Virus record (IMG/VR): IMGVR_UViG_3300037161_000097
Location: 1-29,983 of that record
DNA from: a virus
Length of the DNA stretch: 29,983 bases
Reading direction: 5' to 3' (one strand)
Shown here piece after piece: positions 7,527-13,324 of this stretch; the first letter of the stretch is position 1, and each line of letters starts with the position of its first letter. The notes under the pieces are model-generated. The model was not told where the DNA came from. It ran no database searches and was given only the letters and a program-made list of their open reading frames with translations. Both the position numbers and the translations under genes were made by a program.

Positions 7527-8524
7527 CAGACGCGAGCTCCGTCCGCGTCGACCTCGAACACCGGCGCGCAGACGCGCGGGGCCTTCACCTTGTCCGGGTA
7601 CTGCGCGCCCTGTCCCTTGGCCGATAGCTCGTCGACCTTCACCGGGCAGGCCAGGATGTGGGTGTAGCCGTCGCACCACTTCGACCCCTCCCAGGGGTGC
7701 GCGAAGAAGTGCAGGCCTCCCCCACACTCGGCCTTCCCTCCGTCCCAATCAGGAGCCGCAGGCGTCTCGCCGGGGCGGTACGTGACAGTGGTCTTCGTGG
7801 TCCCGCGCCAGTCGTCCCGGACGGCCTTGTAGAGCACGGCCACGCCATCCGTGACAGGCACGCCGTAGAACTCGCACCAGGCGGAGCCCGTCGTCGTGTC
7901 GGGGGGCGTGATCTGGACGCCACCGTCCACCTTGGCCTGAGCGCTCAGAATGGTCACCGCCACGAACGCGGAGGCGAGCACCTTCGCCAGCCCGCGCACG
8001 ATCACTTGGCAGGCGCCCCAGGCCCGCACGGTCGCGCTGTCCCAGGCCCGCACGGTCGCGCTGTCCCAGGCCTCCACGGTCGCGCTGCCCGAGGCCCGCA
8101 CGGTCGCGCTGTCCCAGGCCTCCACGGTCGCGCTGCCCGAGGCCTCCACGGTCGCGCTGCCCGAGGCCTCCACGGTCGCGCTGCCCCAGGCCCGCACGGT
8201 CGCGCTGCCCCAGGCCCGCACGGTCGCGCTGTCCCAGGCCTCCACGGTCGCGCTGCCCGAGGCCTCCACGGTCGCGCTGCCCGAGGCCTCCACGGTCGCG
8301 CTGCCCGAGGCCTCCACGGTCGCGCTGCCCGAGGCCCGCACGGTCGCGCTGTCCCAGGCCCGCACGGTCGCGCTGTCCCAGGCCCGCACGGTCGCGCTGC
8401 CCGAGGCCCGCACGGTCGCGCTGCCCGCTACGGTGAAGCTCCCCTTTCCGACGAGGTGGGGGTGGTGTCCCGCGGCGAGCGCGGCGTCAAGCTCCTGTTG
8501 GGTTCGAACGTCAGTGCAAGCCAC
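7526..8524 (-). CDS. Octapeptide-repeat solenoid protein with DUF7666-like C-terminal domain
   Basis: 332 aa from a GTG at 8524 with GGAGG about 8 nt upstream. Residues 1-34 are a short N-terminal cap. Residues 35-170 are 17 octapeptides of the form S-A-T-V-(R/E)-A-(S/W)-(G/D). The beta pattern continues degenerately to about residue 200, giving a likely beta-solenoid. The C-terminal part has GVAVLYKAVRDDW, TYRPGE, ECGGGLHFFAHP and the paired cysteines of SAWCEFYG and ACPVKV. I recall the LYKAV...Y.PG...C..GLHF pattern as the domain called DUF7666 in phages; function unknown. Downstream of a recombination-type gene in a coupled operon. Variable R/E and SG/WD/WG positions are discussed under findings. 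Confidence 0.65.
   Translation of the reverse strand: MACTDVRTQQELDAALAAGHHPHLVGKGSFTVAGSATVRASGSATVRAWDSATVRAWDSATVRASGSATVEASGSATVEASGSATVEASGSATVEAWDSATVRAWGSATVRAWGSATVEASGSATVEASGSATVEAWDSATVRASGSATVEAWDSATVRAWDSATVRAWGACQVIVRGLAKVLASAFVAVTILSAQAKVDGGVQITPPDTTTGSAWCEFYGVPVTDGVAVLYKAVRDDWRGTTKTTVTYRPGETPAAPDWDGGKAECGGGLHFFAHPWEGSKWCDGYTHILACPVKVDELSAKGQGAQYPDKVKAPRVCAPVFEVDADGARV
8015..8422 (-). repeat. 24-bp tandem repeat, 17 copies
   Basis: Seventeen contiguous 24-bp units with the invariant core CACGGTCGCGCTG (plus-strand reading). Variation is limited to a few codons: CCCGCAC versus CCTCCAC (Arg/Glu) and two alternatives at the following junction (Ser-Gly, Trp-Asp, Trp-Gly). Units are all exactly 24 bp, so copy changes keep the frame. 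A degenerate 18th unit lies next to it at about 8423-8434. Confidence 0.95.
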
Positions 8525-8527
8525 GGT

Positions 8528-8608
8528 TCACAACCTCCAAGAGAACGGCCCGAGCACAGCCCGGCCGACGAGAAGAACAAGCGCGAGTACGATCAGGAAG
8601 AGCAGCAT
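8528..8608 (-). CDS. 26-aa membrane peptide
   Basis: A 26-residue frame: MLLFLIVLALVLLVG then RAVLGPFSWRL. It is a single hydrophobic helix followed by a short basic tail. The ATG overlaps the stop of the upstream gene (TGATG), and the stop is 3 nt before the GTG of the downstream gene, whose GGAGG site lies inside this frame. Arrangement and composition support translation. A membrane-acting small protein or a pure coupling element are both possible. Confidence 0.55.
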   Translation of the reverse strand: MLLFLIVLALVLLVGRAVLGPFSWRL

Positions 8609-9762
8609 CAGAAGGGAATCTGGTCGGGATCGATGTCGCCGGGGTCACGCCGCGCGGCAGCGAGTGGCACCACCGGGGCGGCTTCCTTGGGGTGCATGAC
8701 GTAAGCCCCCGCAGTCCCGGCGGGGTTCTTCACCACAGGGTCCCAGCCCGTGCAGACAGCCGGACCGCCATCAGCGGGCGTCGCCCAGACGACGGCGTTC
8801 CCGTGCTTGCTCGTGAGCAGCCGGCGCTGGCACTCCGTGCAGACCCCCTTGGCGATGATCTCGCCGCGGTCCGGAGTGAGGACGGGCGCAGTCGCCGGTG
8901 TGGCCGGCGCTGCGCTCCGTCCCGTGGAAGTGGGGGCTGTGCGATGTGCGGGCGGGGACGGGGCTGGCGGGGCGTCCTCCTCCGCTGGCGGCGCAGCCCG
9001 GTCCTCGAGATCCTGCGTTACCAGATCGGACCAGGCCGTGGCGATGATGGTCGCGGCCACGAGGGCCCGCTTGTCCGCCATCTTGAGGATGGTGTTCTCG
9101 GCGTCGGCGACGTCGGGGTTGGAAACGCGACCCACCGTCTGCCCGACGATGGCGGAGTCATCCTTGCCGAACTTGGCCCCGCAGCCGCCCTTCTTGGCGA
9201 AGCAGATCCAGCCGCCGCCGTACTCCTCCCTGCCCTTGATGATGGCGGGCTTGGAGCACAGCGGGCAGACCCGCTCGGACTGCCGGTAGCGGTACTTGAC
9301 CTCCCAGGAACTGCAACTGCCCGAAGCTTGAGCCACGCACAGGTGGGTCTCGGTGTCCGGCTGCCAATAGACGCGGCAGCGGCGACGGTAGCGGATGAAA
9401 GGCTCGCCGCCATGGAGGTCGCCGGTCAGGTCGATGTCAGGAGTTTCCTCGTCCTCCAGCTCGGCCCTCAACCCGAAAGCGTTGAGGAGCGTCTCGGCGC
9501 CAGATTTGCCCAGCACCTTCTTCGCGTCGGGGCGGTCGGTGACGCCGGGGATCTCCACCAGCGCGCCCTTGACGTCGACCAGCACCTTCGCCATGAACTT
9601 GCGCCGAGCCTGCACGGCCGCCCGGGCCGCCGCGATCGAGATAACCATGGTCGGCGTCCACCCTGCGGTGGAGACGGGCGCGCGCGGCCGGATGGCGACC
9701 GCAGTGGGTGCCGGCACCTCCTCGCCGGTCGTCGCGTCGATGGTGGTGATCTCGGTGTTCAC
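8608..9762 (-). CDS. Zinc-binding ssDNA-binding/recombination-type protein with SSB-like tail
   Basis: 384 aa from a GTG that overlaps the previous stop (GTGA). Residues 1-160 include helical stretches and basic residues (RRKFMAKVLVDVKG, RYRRRCRVYW). Residues 166-194 hold a zinc site (CPLC ... CFAKKGGC). At 214-237 is SNPDVADAENTILKMADKRALV, then DLVTQDLED, a motif I recall from phage recombination/ssDNA-annealing-type proteins. A Pro/Ala-rich linker follows (about 255-300), then CTEC. The last residues DIDPDQIPF resemble the acidic D-x-D-x-x-I-P-F tail of bacterial SSB, which recruits replication and repair partners. This supports work on ssDNA at forks or recombination ends. The exact family is uncertain. 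Confidence 0.55.
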   Translation of the reverse strand: MNTEITTIDATTGEEVPAPTAVAIRPRAPVSTAGWTPTMVISIAAARAAVQARRKFMAKVLVDVKGALVEIPGVTDRPDAKKVLGKSGAETLLNAFGLRAELEDEETPDIDLTGDLHGGEPFIRYRRRCRVYWQPDTETHLCVAQASGSCSSWEVKYRYRQSERVCPLCSKPAIIKGREEYGGGWICFAKKGGCGAKFGKDDSAIVGQTVGRVSNPDVADAENTILKMADKRALVAATIIATAWSDLVTQDLEDRAAPPAEEDAPPAPSPPAHRTAPTSTGRSAAPATPATAPVLTPDRGEIIAKGVCTECQRRLLTSKHGNAVVWATPADGGPAVCTGWDPVVKNPAGTAGAYVMHPKEAAPVVPLAAARRDPGDIDPDQIPF

Positions 9763-9944
9763 GGCTTCTCCCAGGTACGGGCTATGCGGTTCAAGCTCTC
9801 GATGAGCAGGTAGCGGTACGCCTTCGGGGTGAGTTCGATGCTGCGCATGGCCGTCTCACCCGTCAGACGGCCTGAGCCGATGTGCTGCCCGCTGCCGCTG
9901 TTGCCGTACTTCTCGCCGAGGGGTCGGAGCTGGTGCGTGCTCAT
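9759..9944 (-). CDS. Small hypothetical protein
   Basis: 61 aa from the ATG at 9944, overlapping the previous stop (TGATG). There is a glycine-rich N-terminal half (GNSGSGQHIGSGRLTGE) and a helical C-terminal half (MRSIELTPKAYRYLLIESLN) with basic residues. An internal ATG at the second half would give a 29-residue form. No family is recognised; coupled to the SSB-like-tail gene by a 4-nt overlap. Confidence 0.5.
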   Translation of the reverse strand: MSTHQLRPLGEKYGNSGSGQHIGSGRLTGETAMRSIELTPKAYRYLLIESLNRIARTWEKP

Positions 9945-10108
9945 CAGTCCCCCTCGTCGGCGAGCGACTCGCGCGTCTCGCCGTGGGCGTCCATCCAGCA
10001 GCGGGCGCACTCGCACGTCCCGACGCCGTGGCAGTGGTCGCAGACCTCGCCGCAGAAATCGCAGCACACCCCAGAGCCGCCGCACTCGCGGCACGGCAGC
10101 GCGCTCAT
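9944..10108 (-). CDS. Small Cys-rich zinc protein (DnaJ-type CxxCxGxG repeats)
   Basis: 54 aa starting MSALPCRECGGSGVCCDFCG; then CDHCHGVGTCECARC. This is two CxxCxGxG-type motifs plus further Cys pairs, the pattern of DnaJ-like zinc fingers, without a J domain. The tail (HGETRESLADEGD) is acidic. The ATG lies inside the previous stop overlap and the stop overlaps the next ATG. A zinc-stabilised protein- or nucleic-acid-binding module is likely; no specific function. Confidence 0.6.
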   Translation of the reverse strand: MSALPCRECGGSGVCCDFCGEVCDHCHGVGTCECARCWMDAHGETRESLADEGD

Positions 10109-10266
10109 CGGTCGACGCGAGGGGTGCGCCCCTCGGCCCAGGCGATCCCGTAGCGGTTGCGGTTCACGTTCTCGGCGCGGTCAGCAACCACGATGGCGCG
10201 GGCAACGTCGATGACTGCAACGTCCTTGCCGGCAGCGGCGAGCAGCAGGGCGATGTAGGCGTCCAT
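10105..10266 (-). CDS. Small hypothetical protein
   Basis: 53 aa from the ATG at 10266 (ATGA overlap with the upstream stop). It is mostly one helix-forming region with hydrophobic face (MDAYIALLLAAAGKDVAVID, VARAIVVADRAENVNRNRYG). The N-terminal part could associate with membrane but lacks a clear TM signature. No family recognised. Continuous ATGA-type coupling with both neighbours supports translation. Confidence 0.5.
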   Translation of the reverse strand: MDAYIALLLAAAGKDVAVIDVARAIVVADRAENVNRNRYGIAWAEGRTPRVDR

Positions 10267-10475
10267 CACGACGCCTCGGGGACTCGCGTCCCGTAGCTCT
10301 CGTCGACGGGGCCGTGGCCTTCCAGCCAGCGCTCAACGGTGACACCGTTCTCTCGGCGCTGCGCGGCGATGATGCGGCGTCCCGAAACCACCATCCACAC
10401 CTCGGGGTGGCGCTTCCAGGTGCCCGAGTGGTCGCCCCCGCCGTTCAGGATGTCGATCGGGGCCAGGAGCTCCAT
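10266..10475 (-). CDS. Small hypothetical protein
   Basis: 69 aa from the ATG at 10475 overlapping the preceding stop (TGATG); a GTG at 10478 gives one more residue. MELLAPIDILNGGGDHSG, EVWMVVSGRRIIAAQRR and ERWLEGHGP suggest a small mixed alpha/beta protein. Not recognised. Lies between a zinc-ribbon gene and another small gene. Confidence 0.5.
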   Translation of the reverse strand: MELLAPIDILNGGGDHSGTWKRHPEVWMVVSGRRIIAAQRRENGVTVERWLEGHGPVDESYGTRVPEAS

Positions 10476-10648
10476 CACCAGTCCGCCCGAGCGGCGGCCC
10501 GGTCCTCGTCGGCGCGGTCGCGGGCGTCGGCCTCATCCACAGCGCGCTCCTCGCACGCCGGGCATCCCCACCGCTCGCCGTTCCACTGGAGCTTCGCCCC
10601 GCAGTCCTCGCACTCGAGGCGAGAGATGATGGGGGCCGTATCATTCAT
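10475..10648 (-). CDS. Zinc-ribbon small protein, first gene of early operon
   Basis: 57 aa. The ATG at 10648 is preceded by AGGAG. CEDCGAKLQWNGERWGCPAC is a C-x2-C...C-x2-C zinc ribbon, followed by an acidic/basic helix (ERAVDEADARDRADEDRAAA). This is the promoter-proximal gene of the minus-strand operon that includes recombination-type genes downstream to 6158. A nucleic-acid- or protein-binding role is inferred; the function is unknown. Confidence 0.6.
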   Translation of the reverse strand: MNDTAPIISRLECEDCGAKLQWNGERWGCPACEERAVDEADARDRADEDRAAARADW

Positions 10649-10661
10649 GGGTGTCGGTCTC

Positions 10662-11231
10662 CTATCCAGATCGGCCACGGGCCCGGGGTGTTTGCGCACC
10701 GCCGGGCCTCTCTTCGGATATACTAGCAGGGTGCCTAGCAGGCGTCAATACAAAACGCAAGGTCCCCGGCTCCGTGAGTGGAGAGAGGCGGCCCGGCTCA
10801 CTCAGGCTGATCTCGCGACCCTGCTGACGGTGGACCCCGCCACCGTGTACCGCTGGGAGGCCGGAATCGCCCTCCCCCGCCGCGGCATCAGAGGCAGGCT
10901 CGCCCGCCGTCTCGGCATCAGCCGGGAGGACCTCGAGGCGGGACTGGCAGGGTAGGGCGGCGTCCCGTCGGGCCCGGCAGTTACCGCACAGCCGCAGCAG
11001 CTGGTCCCCGGCGTCTCCCTCGACCGCGACCAGGCGGTCCCGGAAGCGGACGGGGACGCACTCCGGGTACAGGTGGAAGACGGTCGCGCCTTTAGCGTGG
11101 CCCCCCGGTAGACGCTCCCCCGGCCGCGGGAGGTCACCGTCGGCGATCGGGCCCCCGCAGTTCGGGCAGCCGTCCTCCGGGCGGTCGTAGAACCTGACGC
11201 GACAGTGAGCGCAGTGGGAGTGGTAGGTCAT
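10662..11231 (-). CDS. Zinc-finger protein with long antisense C-terminal extension
   Basis: 189-aa frame from the ATG at 11231, overlapping the nuclease stop (ATGA). Residues 7-27 hold CAHC and CPNC (HCAHCRVRFYDRPEDGCPNC), and residues about 80-86 LCGNCRARRD. Zinc ribbons with a middle region (VFHLYPECVPVRFRDRLVAV) suggest a small nucleic-acid-binding protein of about 95 residues. The remaining roughly 95 residues run fully antisense to the HTH regulator at 10731-10955 and look composition-driven (rich in A, G, E, P). The last convincing part ends near 10960. Either the real protein is as long as the frame or it was extended by loss of a stop. Confidence 0.5.
   Translation of the reverse strand: MTYHSHCAHCRVRFYDRPEDGCPNCGGPIADGDLPRPGERLPGGHAKGATVFHLYPECVPVRFRDRLVAVEGDAGDQLLRLCGNCRARRDAALPCQSRLEVLPADAETAGEPASDAAAGEGDSGLPAVHGGGVHRQQGREISLSEPGRLSPLTEPGTLRFVLTPARHPASISEERPGGAQTPRARGRSG
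10680..10708. promoter_or_regulatory. Strong hairpin in divergent intergenic region
   Basis: GGCCCGGGGTG (10680-10690) pairs with CACC-G-CCGGGCC (10697-10708) around the loop TTTGCG, with one bulged G. It lies between the divergent starts, and right at the 5' end of the minus-strand leader if that promoter starts near 10713. It could be an operator, an mRNA 5' stability element or an attenuator. Confidence 0.45.
10719..10731 (+). promoter_or_regulatory. Leaderless promoter of the HTH regulator
   Basis: TATACT at 10719-10724 followed after 6 nt by the GTG at 10731 places the transcription start at or beside the start codon. That is the usual spacing for leaderless mRNA in high-GC bacteria. 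No convincing -35 box at the 17-nt position. Confidence 0.5.
10720..10748 (-). promoter_or_regulatory. Promoter of minus-strand early operon
   Basis: On the minus strand, TTGACG (10748-10743) is followed after exactly 17 nt by TAGTAT (10725-10720). The -10 box overlaps that of the opposite-strand regulator promoter, and the -35 box lies inside the regulator's first codons. Leader to the ATG at 10648 is about 65 nt. Confidence 0.6.
10731..10955 (+). CDS. HTH (XRE/Cro type) transcriptional regulator
   Basis: 74 aa from a GTG at 10731. Residues about 11-60 form an XRE helix-turn-helix: LREWREAARLTQADLATLL, then VDPATVYRWEAGIALPRR, with the LTQADLA helix and the recognition helix around ATVYRWE. 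It is essentially a lone DNA-binding domain (Cro-like or a small repressor/activator). It stands alone on the plus strand between minus-strand operons. Its promoter overlaps that of the minus-strand early operon, so self-control and control of that operon are likely. An antisense minus-strand frame covers the whole gene. Confidence 0.85.
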   Translation: MPSRRQYKTQGPRLREWREAARLTQADLATLLTVDPATVYRWEAGIALPRRGIRGRLARRLGISREDLEAGLAG

Positions 11232-11605
11232 GGCTTGCGCACCGTTTCCATGGGGCGTGGTGTGTGCGGCAGCTCGGCGGGAGCTCGAGGCGCGAAGCGG
11301 CCGGAGAGAATCCCAGGGATCCCCGGAAGGTCACTCGGACGCCACAGGTAGACCTCGGCGCCGTTCTCGCGGAAGGCGGCGAGCCATGCCCGCTGGTCCA
11401 GCGTCGGCTGTCCGACGTCCGACTTCAACTCGATGGCGAGGATGCGGCCGCGGCCCACCGCGAGGATGTCCGGGAAGCCCTTGCCGTCGCCTTGGACTGT
11501 CGTGCGCATCCCGTGGGCTGTCCAGGCCGGCCGGGCGTGGGAGGTGCGGAACTGGTAGACGCGGAGCAGATCGAGGACCGCGCGGAGCAGGTCGTCCTCG
11601 GTCAT
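11228..11605 (-). CDS. VRR-NUC family nuclease
   Basis: 125 aa from the ATG at 11605 (ATGA overlap with the upstream stop); the frame is open farther upstream but unsupported. MTEDDLLRAVLDLLRVYQFR is the N-terminal helix. The PD-(D/E)XK-type core is KGFPDILAV (Asp46), ILAIELKS (Glu59, Lys61) and TLDQRAWLAAF (Gln71), followed by AEVYLWRPSD. This is the VRR-NUC/endonuclease-like fold of phage and resolvase-type nucleases acting on branched or structured DNA. Located with the replication initiator, a recombination/replication role is likely. Confidence 0.8.
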   Translation of the reverse strand: MTEDDLLRAVLDLLRVYQFRTSHARPAWTAHGMRTTVQGDGKGFPDILAVGRGRILAIELKSDVGQPTLDQRAWLAAFRENGAEVYLWRPSDLPGIPGILSGRFAPRAPAELPHTPRPMETVRKP

Positions 11606-11811
11606 CGGATCACCACCACGACCAGAACCGCCCAGATGACGGCTGCGAACGCGAGTCCCCACAGGATGCCGCGCATTCCATCCCCGTCGAGCTCGTCCCC
11701 TCCCCACCGCTGGCAGTCCGGCTCCCCACAGCGGCCGTCGAGGTGGGGCACGTCGCTGCCGAAGCGGCCGTCACGTCTGCGGGTGAACGCCCACGGGCGG
11801 GGTGCACTCAT
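11602..11811 (-). CDS. Small membrane protein with C-terminal TM helix
   Basis: 69 aa from the ATG at 11811 (ATGA overlap). The N-terminal 45 residues are charged and soluble with CGEPDCQRW. The end is one hydrophobic helix, GILWGLAFAAVIWAVLVVVV followed by IR. A shorter start at the Met just before RGILWG would leave only 24 residues. No family known; the stop overlaps the nuclease start, so it is part of the replication operon. Confidence 0.5.
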   Translation of the reverse strand: MSAPRPWAFTRRRDGRFGSDVPHLDGRCGEPDCQRWGGDELDGDGMRGILWGLAFAAVIWAVLVVVVIR

Positions 11812-11930
11812 CTCCCGATCGCCCACGAGATTCCCCAAGCCACGGCGAAGCCGAAGAGCATCAAGGCGAAGGACGCCAGAATGACCAACTGGGCGAGTTC
11901 CCAGGGATCGAGCACGGGTGCCTGTTTCAT
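11808..11930 (-). CDS. 40-aa small membrane protein
   Basis: 40 aa from the ATG at 11930, overlapping the replication initiator's stop (ATGA), and its own stop overlaps the next start. MKQAPVLDPWELAQ then LVILASFALMLFGFAVAWGI gives one TM helix with a short soluble N-terminus. Upstream extension of the frame is unsupported. Small membrane proteins in phage replication operons are often of unknown role. Confidence 0.5.
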   Translation of the reverse strand: MKQAPVLDPWELAQLVILASFALMLFGFAVAWGISWAIGR

Positions 11931-12793
11931 GACGGCGTGACCAGGCGGCGCGCTGCGAGCACGCTGCGGACGGAGGCGACCCCGCCAGCCAGCTCCTCCG
12001 GCGTCACCGGCCTCTCTGCGACCGGCGGCAGCCATGCCACCGTCTCTCGCGCCTTGGGCCTCACCCCCGCCTCCCTCTCGGCGTCTCGGAATCGCTCGAT
12101 GTGCTCGGCGTTCCGCAACAGCAGCGTCAGTTCGTTCCACACCTGCCCCTCCGAGTTCTCGCCGCGGTTGTGCGGCACATGGCGCCAGCCCACGACGGCG
12201 TCGAGGACGTCAGCCAGCGGGTAGCTCTTCAGCGCGAGGCGGATCTTCTGGCGGCGCTCAGTGGTGAGCACCGTGTTCCCGTTCTTCCCCGCGGCCGTTT
12301 TCCAAGCCTCGAAGACCTGGGCTACGGCCCCCGTCTCCGGCGGAGGCGGGGTGAGATGCGAAGCATCGATACTGGGTACGGGTTCGGGAACGGGACTCCC
12401 GGCGCGCTGGCGCGCACGCGAGGGAGCGTCACCCGTGACGGGCTGTGACGTCACAGGTGTGTCACCGTGACGCCGTTCTCTGTAGAGGCGCGTGCGCTCG
12501 CGGCTAGTGAGCGGGTTGAACTTCTCGTAGTTCCGGATGACGAAGACGTCCCCGTCCTGCAGCCAGAGTGCCTCGTCGGCACCGGTGGAGGTCAGGAGCT
12601 CGGCGAGGGCGCTGTCGAGATCGCGGAGGCGGAGCTTGCCGGCGAGTGGGATCACGTCCCGCTGCTGGTGGAGGCGTCCAGCCCGAGCGTTGCGCCGGCT
12701 GTAGGTGATGCCGCATACGAAGAGCCGGAAGGCTTCGGGGCCGAGGAACGCCAGCTCATCGTCCGTGTTGTCGTCGAATCGCGCCCAGCTCAC
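11927..12793 (-). CDS. Phage replication initiation / replisome organiser protein
   Basis: 288 aa from a GTG. Residues 1-110 are like the N-terminal winged-helix part of phage replication proteins: MSWARFDDNTDDELAFLG, then FVCGITYSRRNARAGRL, a helix-turn-helix-like stretch and VFVIRNYEKFNPLTSRERTR. A Pro-rich linker (about 115-155) follows. The C-terminal region (about 160-250) has VFEAWKTAAGKNG, TTERRQKIRLALKSYPLADV, and WNELTLLLRNAEHIERF, the end typical of phage proteins that load the helicase (DnaD-like or phage O-type). It anchors the replication operon, with nuclease and HTH genes adjacent. Confidence 0.75.
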   Translation of the reverse strand: MSWARFDDNTDDELAFLGPEAFRLFVCGITYSRRNARAGRLHQQRDVIPLAGKLRLRDLDSALAELLTSTGADEALWLQDGDVFVIRNYEKFNPLTSRERTRLYRERRHGDTPVTSQPVTGDAPSRARQRAGSPVPEPVPSIDASHLTPPPPETGAVAQVFEAWKTAAGKNGNTVLTTERRQKIRLALKSYPLADVLDAVVGWRHVPHNRGENSEGQVWNELTLLLRNAEHIERFRDAEREAGVRPKARETVAWLPPVAERPVTPEELAGGVASVRSVLAARRLVTPS

Positions 12794-12800
12794 GTGGGGC

Positions 12801-13115
12801 CTACGGCAGCTGGTGGCCGCAGGCGGCGCAGCACCCTGGCGGGAATGGCAGGCGCAGGCGGCTCTTGTTCACATCGTCGACGTCCTGGAGGAGCACGCCG
12901 GCCAGGCGCAGCCGCAGCACCAGCGTGGAGAGGCGGCCGTAGGACGAGATACCCAGCGCCCGGCCGAGCTCCGCTGTCGTGGGGCCGCGGCCTAACTCCG
13001 GCGTCAGCTCAACGATGGCCCAGAAGGCATCCCGCTGCCGTGGCGTTAGCCTGCGGATCCGCTCAGCGATTCCCGGGTTGAACCGGGGGCTCTCCTCCAG
13101 GTCGGTGGCGATCAC
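12801..13115 (-). CDS. LexA-type winged-helix DNA-binding protein
   Basis: 104 aa from the GTG at 13115, which overlaps the upstream stop (GTGA); the frame extends 8 codons further with a GTG/ATG at 13139, less likely. LTPRQRDAFWAIVELTPELG, then TTAELGRALGISSYGRLSTL, then LVLRLRLAGVLLQ matches the LexA N-terminal winged helix (helix, turn, recognition helix, wing). There is no LexA protease domain. The C-terminus has PGCCAACGH. Probably DNA-binding and regulatory or origin-related in the replication operon. Confidence 0.65.
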   Translation of the reverse strand: MIATDLEESPRFNPGIAERIRRLTPRQRDAFWAIVELTPELGRGPTTAELGRALGISSYGRLSTLVLRLRLAGVLLQDVDDVNKSRLRLPFPPGCCAACGHQLP

Positions 13116-13324
13116 GCCGCGCCCAGTTCGACGGGCCACGGACCGCGGCTCCGGACCAGGAGGCCGAGCGTTTCTGCGTCCTCCACCCTTCGGCGGGCTG
13201 TTCTCTCGCTGCAGTGCAAGATGGCGGCCAGCTGCAGATAGCTCGGCGGGAGACGGTGCAAGGCGACGAAGTCGCGGACCTGGTCAGCGGCGATGCGAGT
13301 GAGAGCCTGGCGCCGCCGGGTCAT
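13112..13324 (-). CDS. Small helix-turn-helix protein
   Basis: 70 aa from the ATG at 13324 (ATGA overlap with the HNH stop). LTRIAADQVRDFVALHRLPP then SYLQLAAILHCSERTARRRV form a helix-turn-helix of winged-helix type, followed by EDAETLGLLVRSRGPWPV. The pattern resembles small MarR/GntR-like DNA-binding domains. Together with the next HTH protein it suggests an origin- or promoter-binding pair. Confidence 0.65.
   Translation of the reverse strand: MTRRRQALTRIAADQVRDFVALHRLPPSYLQLAAILHCSERTARRRVEDAETLGLLVRSRGPWPVELGAA

Noticed and set aside
8015-8422. CRISPR array
   Set aside because: Units are contiguous 24-mers without unique spacers and translate to a regular octapeptide in an annotated frame.
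7658-8704. Plus-strand GRAV/GPHG repeat frames opposite the 24-bp array
   Set aside because: Shadow translations of the same repeat; the minus strand has the coupled operon, ribosome site and a following domain.
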